Counted from the first letter of the stretch, positions 1-4,717 are shown. The stretch is DNA of 5,233 nt from JAZGDL01 sp036477795 (GCA_036477795.1 JAZGDL010000156.1:1-5233), one strand, 5' to 3'. The notes: a model not told the origin generated them from the letters alone. Numbers and translations are program-made.

Positions 1-2
1 TG

Positions 3-16
3 GTCACGCTCGTGAC
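3..16. repeat. Short palindrome at the window edge
   Basis: GTCACG (3-8) and CGTGAC (11-16) are perfect inverted arms around a 2-base centre. It could be part of a REP-like hairpin or an operator continuing beyond the left edge. It is short enough to be chance. Confidence 0.3.
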
Positions 17-320
17 TCCTCATGGTCTTGGGCAACGCACAGACTACCGTGGTCTTCGTTCAACACAGCGCCGTGGCCGCGCATCACGTTGCCAGTCGAT
101 TGCCGTATCGGCTTGACCGGCGCTGAAGGTCAAACGAGGGCGTCGTGGTCGCGAGTCAGCGTCATATCGGCCAGTGCCTACGGGCATCAACGTGATCTTA
201 GTCGTTGCATGGCAAGAGTTTGGGTGCATTTGCTTGGAGTTCCGTAGCAGACGAACAAGGCGGTTGATTGTCCGATAAAGCAGGGGCTCAGGACGGCCCG
301 CCACGGCGGATTCCGAGCAA

Positions 321-369
321 CTTGAGACCTGAGGCCTGAGGCCTGAGGCCTGAGGTTTGAGGCTTGAGG
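321..369. repeat. Heptamer tandem repeat (YYTGAGR), seven copies
   Basis: Seven uninterrupted 7-bp units are visible: CTTGAGA, four identical CCTGAGG units, then TTTGAGG and CTTGAGG. The inner copies are exact and the outer ones differ by one or two bases, the usual look of a slippage-generated microsatellite whose edges decay. Junctions of adjacent units create AGGCCT palindromes. Seven is a multiple of neither 2 nor 3, so copy-number change would shift any reading frame, which argues against this being coding. I see no gene next to it whose promoter it would modulate. Confidence 0.9.
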
Positions 370-374
370 GGTCG

Positions 375-389
375 GCTACGCTGGCGCGC
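375..389 (+). repeat. Left arm of a 15-bp inverted repeat
   Basis: GCTACGCTGGCGCGC here is the exact reverse complement of 648-662. The arms enclose 258 bp with no recognisable gene. The pairing may mark the ends of a small non-autonomous element, or it may be two copies of a dispersed short repeat in opposite orientation. Confidence 0.5.
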
Positions 390-647
390 ACGAGATTTTG
401 GGCGACATAGGGATTAGTTTGTGCGCGCCACAGACGCCGCGTCCCCCGGGAAATTCGGCGTGTCAACATCGACGATGTCCGCATGGAACAACAGCTCCTT
501 TCATAGAACGTCCGACAGCTGCGTTTGCGCGCGCCGGGAAGGTATATTCGGTCAGTCGAACAGCAGAAGGCGGCTTGGCGGCTCACCAGGCGGGATATTT
601 TTTGTAAGAATTCTGAGCGGACCTCAGTGAGTCAGCGCCTTGTCCGG

Positions 648-662
648 GCGCGCCAGCGTAGC
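648..662 (-). repeat. Right arm of a 15-bp inverted repeat
   Basis: GCGCGCCAGCGTAGC is the perfect reverse complement of 375-389. Similarity stops abruptly at both ends of the arm. It lies 11 bases before the interspersed repeat at 674-745. Confidence 0.5.
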
Positions 663-673
663 GGCTGATTGGA

Positions 674-745
674 TTCACCGCAGAGCCGCAGAGGACGCGG
701 AGAGGATTGAAACACGGAAGGAAGGAACCACAGATGGACACGGAT
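674..745. repeat. Interspersed 'CCGCAGAG…ACCACAGATGGACACGGAT' repeat
   Basis: The stretch begins TTCACCGCAGAG, continues with imperfect 8-10 bp reiterations (CCGCAGAG, CCGCAGAGG, ACGCGGAGAGG) and then passes through AAACACGGAAGG to ACCACAGATGGACACGGAT. From memory, sequences of this style (CGCAGAG / CACGGAG / CACAGATGGACAC) recur in intergenic regions of planctomycetes and other environmental bacteria. They have no known coding function and often lie beside other repeats. Only the internal reiteration is seen directly here; dispersal in the genome is inferred. Confidence 0.55.
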
Positions 746-761
746 CGGAGTAGGGCGCGAG

Positions 762-780
762 CTGGGCTGTGTCAGCCCGG
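762..780. repeat. Left outer REP-like hairpin
   Basis: GGGCTG (764-769) and CAGCCC (773-778) pair perfectly around TGT. The stem extends outward by a T·G and a C-G pair. It abuts the TGGACGTG block and lies 21 bases outside the left inverted repeat. It has no T-tract, so it is not an obvious terminator. Confidence 0.5.
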
Positions 781-801
781 TGGACGTGAGTGATGAGCGA
801 T

Positions 802-822
802 AAAACGGGACAGGTTCGTTTA
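802..822 (+). repeat. Left 21-bp inverted repeat of the RAYT unit
   Basis: The arm runs from AAAACGGGACAGG to TTCGTTTA and is identical in reverse complement to 1595-1615, with 21 of 21 matches. The flanking TTG also matches once a one-base gap is allowed. It ends directly before the putative -35 box, so protein binding here could affect transcription of the transposase. Confidence 0.85.
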
Positions 823-851
823 TTGACTGTGGCCGGGGGGTCTGGTAGTAT
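823..851 (+). promoter_or_regulatory. Putative sigma-70 promoter giving a leaderless transposase mRNA
   Basis: TTGACT (823-828, five of six consensus bases) is separated by exactly 17 bases from TAGTAT (846-851, four of six). The expected start point, about seven bases after the -10 box, falls on or beside the A of the ATG at 858. No Shine-Dalgarno is present before that ATG; the preceding bases are TCCCGTC. The arrangement suggests a leaderless message, but it is inferred from consensus matches only. Confidence 0.45.
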
Positions 852-857
852 CCCGTC

Positions 858-1544
858 ATGCCGCGGCGGGCTCGAATCGTGCCAGGCGGAATCGTGTACC
901 ACGTAATCAATCGCGGCGTCCGCCGCATGACGCTGTTCGAGAATGAGGCCGACTACGCGGCATTGGAGCGTTGCCTACGCCGGGCACAGCAGCTCATTCC
1001 CATTGCGCTGTTTTGCTATTGCATCATGCCAAATCACTGGCATCTTGTATTGCGCCCTCTAGAAGCGGGCGACCTCGGGAATTTCATGCAAAGATTTACG
1101 TTGACGCATGCGCGCCGGTGGCAGGAGCATCGGCATGTGCATGGAACGGGGCACGTGTATCAAGGGCGGTATAAATCGTTCCCAATCCAAACCGATGAAC
1201 ACTTCCTTACTGTCGGGCGATACGTCGAGAGCAACGCAAAACGCGCGGGGCTGGCGAAGCGCGCCGAGAACTGGCGATGGTGCAGCCTGTGGCGGCGGAT
1301 GAACGCAACGAACAACCAGCAGGAAGAGACGCCGAAACTGAGCCGCTGGCCGACAGGCGTGCCGCCGTACTGGGTCCGCACGGTAAATGCGGCGCAAAAC
1401 CGGACCGAATTGAAGGCGGTTCGGCGGTGCGTGAACCGCGGTCAACCGTTTGGCGGAGAACGATGGGTCAAGCGGATCACAGGTGAACTGGCGTTGGAAT
1501 CAACGTTCCGTCCGCGTGGCCGGCCGCGAAAAGAAACCCAATAA
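858..1544 (+). CDS. REP-associated tyrosine transposase (RAYT, IS200-like Y1 family)
   Basis: This is a 228-residue HUH single-strand DNA transposase of the Y1/IS200-like superfamily, probably acting on the flanking palindromic repeats by nicking through a 5'-phosphotyrosine. The N-terminal 'YHVINRG' (14-20) is the usual first beta strand. The metal-binding HUH motif is His60-Trp-His62 within 'MPNHWHLVL'. 'YQGRYKSFPIQTDEHFL' (101-117) is the family's conserved block before the catalytic helix, where Tyr122 in 'RYVESN' is the likely nucleophile. The tail ends in the 'RPRGRPRK' basic motif common in RAYTs. All key residues are present and length is normal, so the gene looks intact. It is single-copy between inverted repeats with no accessory gene, unlike IS605 elements that carry tnpB. 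The ATG at 858 is chosen because homology begins immediately after it. Confidence 0.92.
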   Translation: MPRRARIVPGGIVYHVINRGVRRMTLFENEADYAALERCLRRAQQLIPIALFCYCIMPNHWHLVLRPLEAGDLGNFMQRFTLTHARRWQEHRHVHGTGHVYQGRYKSFPIQTDEHFLTVGRYVESNAKRAGLAKRAENWRWCSLWRRMNATNNQQEETPKLSRWPTGVPPYWVRTVNAAQNRTELKAVRRCVNRGQPFGGERWVKRITGELALESTFRPRGRPRKETQ

Positions 1545-1594
1545 ATGGTCGGATGGAGCTACGGATGTAGTTGAAATTGCTGGTTCCGATCAAT

Positions 1595-1615
1595 TAAACG
1601 AACCTGTCCCGTTTT
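1595..1615 (-). repeat. Right 21-bp inverted repeat of the RAYT unit
   Basis: This runs from TAAACGAACCTG to TCCCGTTTT and is the exact reverse complement of 802-822. It lies 50 bases after the transposase stop codon. Such a repeat may serve as the recognition or cleavage site of the encoded transposase. Confidence 0.85.
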
Positions 1616-1653
1616 TGGCCTGCGAAACGCACGTCCATCCGCACCGATGACTC

Positions 1654-1671
1654 GTCCCGGTAGGCCGGGAC
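1654..1671. repeat. Right outer REP-like hairpin
   Basis: GTCCCGG (1654-1660) and CCGGGAC (1665-1671) form a perfect 7-bp stem with a TAGG loop, 38 bases outside the right inverted repeat. There is no following T-run, so a REP-type structure is favoured over a rho-independent terminator. It could still slow transcription leaving the transposase. Confidence 0.5.
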
Positions 1672-1738
1672 TCGCTGTCAGTGGCACCCAGCCCAAGCCC
1701 CCAAGCAGCCTCCGCTTGATGGAATCACACCTCGGATA

Positions 1739-1766
1739 TTGACACGAGAACACAACAGAGGACAAT
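1739..1766 (+). promoter_or_regulatory. Possible sigma-70 promoter for the downstream gene cluster
   Basis: A perfect TTGACA (1739-1744) is followed after 16 bases by GACAAT (1761-1766, four of six -10 consensus bases). Transcription would start near 1773 and leave a leader of about 110 bases before the ATG at 1882, containing the hairpin at 1834-1850. Position fits a promoter for the small ORF and the FG-GAP gene, but the -10 box is weak. Confidence 0.35.
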
Positions 1767-1833
1767 TCGGGGAGTGTGAGGGTGAGAATTGTGCTCTCCG
1801 GCTGCACGAGGACACCTGAGTCGAGGGCGGCGG

Positions 1834-1850
1834 TCCCGATTCCATCGGGA
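1834..1850 (+). promoter_or_regulatory. Leader hairpin before the small ORF
   Basis: TCCCGAT (1834-1840) and ATCGGGA (1844-1850) pair perfectly over 7 bp around a TCC loop. It lies 15 bases before the Shine-Dalgarno at 1866 and within the predicted leader. No U-tract follows, so it is not a terminator. It may be an RNA stability element, or a palindromic protein site if it acts as DNA. Confidence 0.35.
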
Positions 1851-1865
1851 TGTGGCCTCTCGGAC

Positions 1866-1873
1866 GGAAGGAG
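1866..1873 (+). promoter_or_regulatory. Strong Shine-Dalgarno of the 42-codon ORF
   Basis: GGAAGGAG ends 8 bases before the ATG at 1882. It decides the start of the small ORF and is the main evidence that this ORF is, or once was, translated. Confidence 0.6.
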
Positions 1874-1881
1874 ATGCAGGC

Positions 1882-2010
1882 ATGTCGTCCAAGTCGAACT
1901 TCGCAACCCGTGGGGTCGCTGCACTTTGTTTGGGCTATATCGACGGCGACTGTGCATTTGGAATCGCCGAACTTCTACTTCTTCTAGACATTTGGGGAGG
2001 TCCGTCATGA
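1882..2010 (+). CDS. 42-residue ORF with dockerin-like C-terminus (small gene or remnant)
   Basis: The ORF begins 'MSSKSNFATRGVAALC' and ends in 'YIDGDCAFGIAELLLLLD' followed by 'IWGGPS'. The second half copies the pattern of a planctomycete dockerin-like tail: D-x-D-x-D/C calcium loop, then G-I-x-x-L-L-x-L-L, then WG. Normal dockerin tails sit at the end of large secreted proteins; here only about 16 residues precede it. The simplest reading is a gene that lost its central part by in-frame deletion, keeping its start region and its tail. The start is supported by a strong Shine-Dalgarno. Its TGA (2008-2010) overlaps the ATG at 2007 of the next gene, so translating it could couple translation of the FG-GAP gene. 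It might therefore survive as a leader peptide. It has no proper membrane segment beyond the leucine-rich stretch. Confidence 0.5.
   Translation: MSSKSNFATRGVAALCLGYIDGDCAFGIAELLLLLDIWGGPS
1994..2000 (+). promoter_or_regulatory. Shine-Dalgarno of the FG-GAP gene
   Basis: GGGGAGG ends 6 bases before the ATG at 2007. It lies inside the end of the small ORF and supports 2007 as the start, rather than the upstream in-frame ATG at 1776 or the internal ATG at 2040. Confidence 0.6.
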
Positions 2011-3491
2011 TCACATCACCCTTTATAGGTAGCGTTGGCATGAGGGCGTCGCGGCGGAGACTTTACCGCCAGAGTAAGCGTCTGCTTATACGGCTGGTGG
2101 CCGGAAGATGGTCGGGACCACGGCGCGCTCTGGAGCCGGCGGTTCGTGGTTTTCTTCGCGCCCGATCGCGAAGCTACCTATTACACCTGGCTGGGAACCG
2201 CGCGTTTGCGCTGGCGGCGGCGGCAACGTTGCTGGCAACGGGATCGGCGCGGGCCTTGCCACCCATCGAATTGTCCGATGTCGTCGCCGGCAACGGGGGC
2301 TTCGTCATCAACGGCATCGATTCGTTCGACCGCTCGGGCTTGAGGGTCTCGGGGGCCGGTGACGTCAACGGGGACGGAGTGCCCGATGTCATCGTGGGGG
2401 CACGATACGCCGACCCGGGCGGCAACAGCTGTGCAGGTGAGAGTTACGTGATCTTCGGCAAGGCCGACGGGACGCCCGTGGATCTGTCCGACGTCGCCGC
2501 CGGCAGCGGGGGTTTTGTTATGAACGGCATCGATCCGGGCGACGAATCAGGCTTCAGCGTCTCGGGGGCCGGTGACGTCAACGGCGATGGGCTGGCCGAT
2601 CTTATCGTGGGGGCAGTTTTCGCCGAACCGGGCGGCAACAGCTATTCAGGCGCGAGCTACGTGATCTTCGGCAAGGCCGACGGGACGCCCGTGGACCTGT
2701 CCGACGTCGCCGCTGGCAGCGGGGGCTTCGTCATCAACGGCGATTCGTACAGCCTCTCGGGCGCGAGCGTCTCGGGGGCCGGTGACGTCAACGGCGACGG
2801 GCTGGACGATGTCATCGTGGGGGCACCTGTCGCCAAAGCAGGGGGGAGCTACGGGGGGGCGAGCTACGTGATCTTCGGGAAGGCCGACGGGACGCCCGTG
2901 GACCTGCCCGACGTCGCCGCCGGCAGCGGGGGCTTCGTCATGAACGGCATCGATCCGAACGACGCCTCGGGCACGAGCGTCTCGGGGGCGGGTGACGTCA
3001 ACGGCGACGGCCTGGCCGACCTCATCGTGGGGGCAGTCTTCGCCGCCCCGGGCGGCAACATCGATGCAGGGGAGAGCTACATGATCTTCGGTAAGGCTGA
3101 CACGACCCCCGTGGACCTGGCCGACGTCGCCGCCGGCAGCGGGGGCTTCGTCATCAACGGCATCGATCCGTACGACCTCTCGGGCAGCAGCGTCTCGGGA
3201 GCCGGCGACGTCAACGGGGACGGGCTGGACGATCTCATCGTGGGGGCACCTTACGCCGCCAACCCGCCCGACAACCTCTTCGGCGCAGGCGAGAGCTACG
3301 TGGTCTTCAGCCCCGTCGTATGGGGTGATCTTGACGGTGACGGCTCGGTCGGGGTGAAGGACTTGCTGATGCTGCTTGGGGCCTGGGGTCCGTGCCCCAA
3401 ACCCTGTGTGCCGTACTGCCCGGCTGATCTGAACCGCGACTGCACGGTCGGGGTCAAGGACCTGCTGATCCTTCTGGGAAACTGGGGTTGA
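2007..3491 (+). CDS. Exported FG-GAP (integrin alpha-like) repeat protein with two dockerin-like motifs
   Basis: This 494-residue protein is predicted to be exported and calcium-binding, probably on the cell surface. Residues 1-63 are very basic. A hydrophobic segment with 'AFALAAAATLLATGSARA' (66-83) resembles a signal peptide cleaved near ARA|LPP. Residues 89-435 hold five FG-GAP-type repeats of about 71 residues. Each carries the calcium loop D-V-N-G-D-G followed by 'DLIVGA' or a close variant, and ends in 'YVIFGKADGTPVD' or a variant. Two dockerin-like motifs follow at 441-463 (DLDGDGSVGVKDLL) and 474-494 (DLNRDCTVGVKDLL), joined by a Cys/Pro-rich linker. The second has Cys in place of the usual loop Gly. 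Such tails bind cohesins in cellulosomes, but in planctomycetes their partner is unclear. The 63-residue pre-region is long for a signal peptide. The ATG at 2007 is chosen for its GGGGAGG and ATGA overlap; 2040 is an alternative. No enzymatic domain is visible. Confidence 0.88.
   Translation: MITSPFIGSVGMRASRRRLYRQSKRLLIRLVAGRWSGPRRALEPAVRGFLRARSRSYLLHLAGNRAFALAAAATLLATGSARALPPIELSDVVAGNGGFVINGIDSFDRSGLRVSGAGDVNGDGVPDVIVGARYADPGGNSCAGESYVIFGKADGTPVDLSDVAAGSGGFVMNGIDPGDESGFSVSGAGDVNGDGLADLIVGAVFAEPGGNSYSGASYVIFGKADGTPVDLSDVAAGSGGFVINGDSYSLSGASVSGAGDVNGDGLDDVIVGAPVAKAGGSYGGASYVIFGKADGTPVDLPDVAAGSGGFVMNGIDPNDASGTSVSGAGDVNGDGLADLIVGAVFAAPGGNIDAGESYMIFGKADTTPVDLADVAAGSGGFVINGIDPYDLSGSSVSGAGDVNGDGLDDLIVGAPYAANPPDNLFGAGESYVVFSPVVWGDLDGDGSVGVKDLLMLLGAWGPCPKPCVPYCPADLNRDCTVGVKDLLILLGNWG
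2271..3311 (+). repeat. Five tandem ~213-bp FG-GAP coding repeats
   Basis: Units start at 2271, 2484, 2697, 2904 and 3117. Lengths of the first four are 213, 213, 207 and 213 bp, and the fifth is shorter because it runs into the C-terminal part. Blocks such as GTCTCGGGGGCCGGTGACGT and GGGACGCCCGTGGA recur almost unchanged at DNA level, not only at protein level, which indicates recent duplication or gene conversion. The third unit lacks two codons where the others read G-I-D-P. Such repeats can collapse in short-read assemblies, so the copy number should be treated as provisional. Confidence 0.85.
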
Positions 3492-3529
3492 GCGCCGGCG
3501 GATTGCCCGAGCGATATGCTTTGTCCGAC

Positions 3530-4600
3530 ATGAACGCTGACTCCAAGGCCCCGCCTAAGGTGCCGCAGATCGAGGTGACGACGTCCAGGATGTTCAACGC
3601 CTGGCTGGCTGGGCAGCGAGCCAGTTTGGTGCTCACCACCTATCAAACGGGGAAGATCTTCTTCATCGGCGTCCAGCCCAACGGACGGCTGTCCGTGTTC
3701 GAGCGGACGCTGGAGCGCGTCATGGGGATGCACGCCACCGCCGGGGAGATCCACGTCAGCACGCTCTATCAGATCGGGCGATTCCGCAACACGCTGAAAC
3801 CCGGCGAGACTTTCCAAGGCTACGACGCCGTCTATGTGCCTCGGGAATCGAGGGTGACCGGCGATGTGGACATCCACGACATCGTCGTCGACGAGGACGG
3901 CCGGGTGATCTTTACGAACACACTGTTCAATTGCCTGGCCACGATTGACGACGACCACAACTTTCGCCCGCTTTGGCGGCCGCCATGGATTTCCAAGCTC
4001 GTCCCGGAGGACCGCTGCCACCTCAACGGGCTGGCGGTGCGAGACGGCAGGCCACGTTACGCAACTGCGATCAGCCGCTCGGACGTACACGACGGCTGGC
4101 GAGATCGGCGCGGCGCGGGCGGGGTTTTGATCGACATCGAGTCCGATGAGATTGTCTGCGAAGGCCTTTCCATGCCGCACTCGCCGCGCTGGCGCCAGGA
4201 TACGCTGTGGCTGATCGACTCCGGCACCGGCTTCTTCGGTCGCGTGAATCTCGACAAGGGTGAGTTCGAGCCACTGGTGTTTCTGCCGGGGTACGCGAGA
4301 GGTCTGACCTTTCTCGGCGACTGCGCGATCGTCGGACTCTCGGATCGGCGAGAGAACCGCACGTTCCAGGACCTGAAGCTGGAGGACAACCTCAAGCAGC
4401 GCGACGCCCAGACCCGCTGCGGTCTTATGATTGTCAACCTGAAAACCTTCGATAGCCCCCACTGGCTGCGCTTCGGCGGAGTCGTCAAGGAACTTTACGA
4501 CGTTGGCGTGCTCCGGGGTGTTATCCGCCCCATGGCCGTTGGGTTCAAGACGGACGAGGTCAGAAGGTACCTGTCGTTTCCCGAGATGGCGGAGTCGTAA
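3530..4600 (+). CDS. TIGR03032 family protein of unknown function
   Basis: The 356-residue product matches what I recall of the TIGR03032 (DUF4915-like) family across its length. Characteristic blocks are 'YQTGKIFFIG' (38-47), 'VMGMHA' (64-69), 'DVDIHDIVVDEDGRVIFTNT' (112-131), 'PLWRPPWISKLVPEDRCHLN' (147-166), 'SDVHDGWRDRRGAGG' (184-198), 'GLSMPHSPRW' (212-221) and 'CGLMIVNL' (297-304). Members look like beta-propeller-type proteins, but no reaction is established. There is no signal peptide or membrane segment, so it is probably cytoplasmic. It follows the FG-GAP gene on the same strand, 38 bases after its TGA. The ATG at 3530 fits the expected family N-terminus but lacks a Shine-Dalgarno. 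An in-frame TTG at 3488 would add 14 residues and overlap the upstream stop as TTGA, with a GGGG just before it. Thirty-eight in-frame sense codons follow its TAA. Confidence 0.88.
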   Translation: MNADSKAPPKVPQIEVTTSRMFNAWLAGQRASLVLTTYQTGKIFFIGVQPNGRLSVFERTLERVMGMHATAGEIHVSTLYQIGRFRNTLKPGETFQGYDAVYVPRESRVTGDVDIHDIVVDEDGRVIFTNTLFNCLATIDDDHNFRPLWRPPWISKLVPEDRCHLNGLAVRDGRPRYATAISRSDVHDGWRDRRGAGGVLIDIESDEIVCEGLSMPHSPRWRQDTLWLIDSGTGFFGRVNLDKGEFEPLVFLPGYARGLTFLGDCAIVGLSDRRENRTFQDLKLEDNLKQRDAQTRCGLMIVNLKTFDSPHWLRFGGVVKELYDVGVLRGVIRPMAVGFKTDEVRRYLSFPEMAES

Positions 4601-4717
4601 GGCAAGTCCACATTCGTAAAAGACCGGGGCCACGACGACGATCTTGATGATGATGATGGGAACGTCGGCGCATCTGACCTGCTTGCGTTGCTCGTGACTT
4701 GGGGGCCGTGTCCATAG
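4601..4717 (+). pseudogene. Orphan dockerin-like tail in frame after the TIGR03032 stop
   Basis: Directly after the TAA at 4598-4600, the same frame stays open for 38 codons to a TAG at 4715. The translated end reads 'DLDDDDGNVGASDLLALL' followed by 'VTWGPCP', an almost textbook planctomycete dockerin-like C-terminus: acidic calcium loop, V-G-x-x-D-L-L-x-L-L, WGPCP and stop. There is no ATG or GTG start and no ribosome binding site inside it. The likely origin is the last codons of a lost secreted-protein gene. A less likely option is stop-codon readthrough that appends the tail to the TIGR03032 protein, which shows no sign of secretion. Confidence 0.65.

Larger units (their letters stand above)
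1..760. other. Gene-free left region with short repeats
   Basis: No coding sequence can be supported here. Open frames exist on both strands, for example a minus-strand frame over 44-586 and two overlapping plus-strand frames over about 398-630. None has a recognisable domain, a ribosome binding site or a protein-like composition, and the minus-strand frame runs through a 7-bp tandem repeat. What the region does hold is repetitive: a small palindrome at 3-16, the heptamer array at 321-369, a 15-bp inverted repeat pair at 375-389 and 648-662, and a purine-rich interspersed repeat at 674-745. It is best read as an intergenic repeat-rich stretch beside the transposase unit. A decayed gene too diverged to recognise cannot be excluded. 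Confidence 0.6.
762..1671 (+). mobile_element. RAYT unit with inverted ends and outer hairpins
   Basis: A single Y1 transposase gene is enclosed by perfect 21-bp inverted repeats (802-822 and 1595-1615). Outside each repeat a second matched block occurs, TGGACGTG at 781-788 on the left and CACGTCCA at 1630-1637 on the right, 13 and 14 bases from the arm. A hairpin then follows on each side (762-780 and 1654-1671). RAYT genes are known to be flanked by REP palindromes in opposite orientation, which their HUH transposase recognises, so the layout fits a REP-RAYT-REP module. The outer limits are my estimate from the hairpins. Whether the unit still moves cannot be told from sequence. Confidence 0.65.

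Noticed and set aside
2..247. Plus-strand frame open from the left edge to a TAG at 245-247
   Set aside because: The translation shows no recognisable motif and is compositionally odd (many Trp, Arg and Ser). It could be the end of a gene outside the window, but nothing supports it.
321..369. Heptamer array considered as a CRISPR
   Set aside because: The units are 7 bp and directly abutting with no spacers, so this is a simple microsatellite.
44..586. 180-codon minus-strand open frame in the left region
   Set aside because: It reads through the heptamer tandem repeat, is rich in Arg/Ser/Cys without any domain pattern, and has no clear ribosome binding site. It is most likely a chance frame in GC-rich DNA.
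573..603. Terminator-like hairpin (GCTTGG / CCAGGC) followed by six Ts
   Set aside because: The stem has a wobble pair, a 7-base loop and a 6-base gap before the T-run, and no upstream gene needs it. It is too weak to list as a terminator.
398..630. Two overlapping plus-strand frames of 69 codons
   Set aside because: They overlap each other in different frames, with no domain and no Shine-Dalgarno.
1776..2006. Upstream extension of the FG-GAP protein to an ATG at 1776
   Set aside because: The added 77 residues are protein-unlike and overlap the small ORF in another frame. The ATG at 2007 has a well-placed GGGGAGG, and a signal segment follows it.
1559..2041. 160-codon minus-strand frame over the leader and small ORF
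   Set aside because: No recognisable protein pattern, and it opposes plus-strand signals (Shine-Dalgarno, dockerin-like tail, ATGA overlap) that make better sense.
3296..4633. 445-codon minus-strand frame opposite the TIGR03032 gene
   Set aside because: It is antisense to a gene with clear family-wide similarity. Long mirror frames are expected from GC-rich third positions, and its translation has no domain signature.
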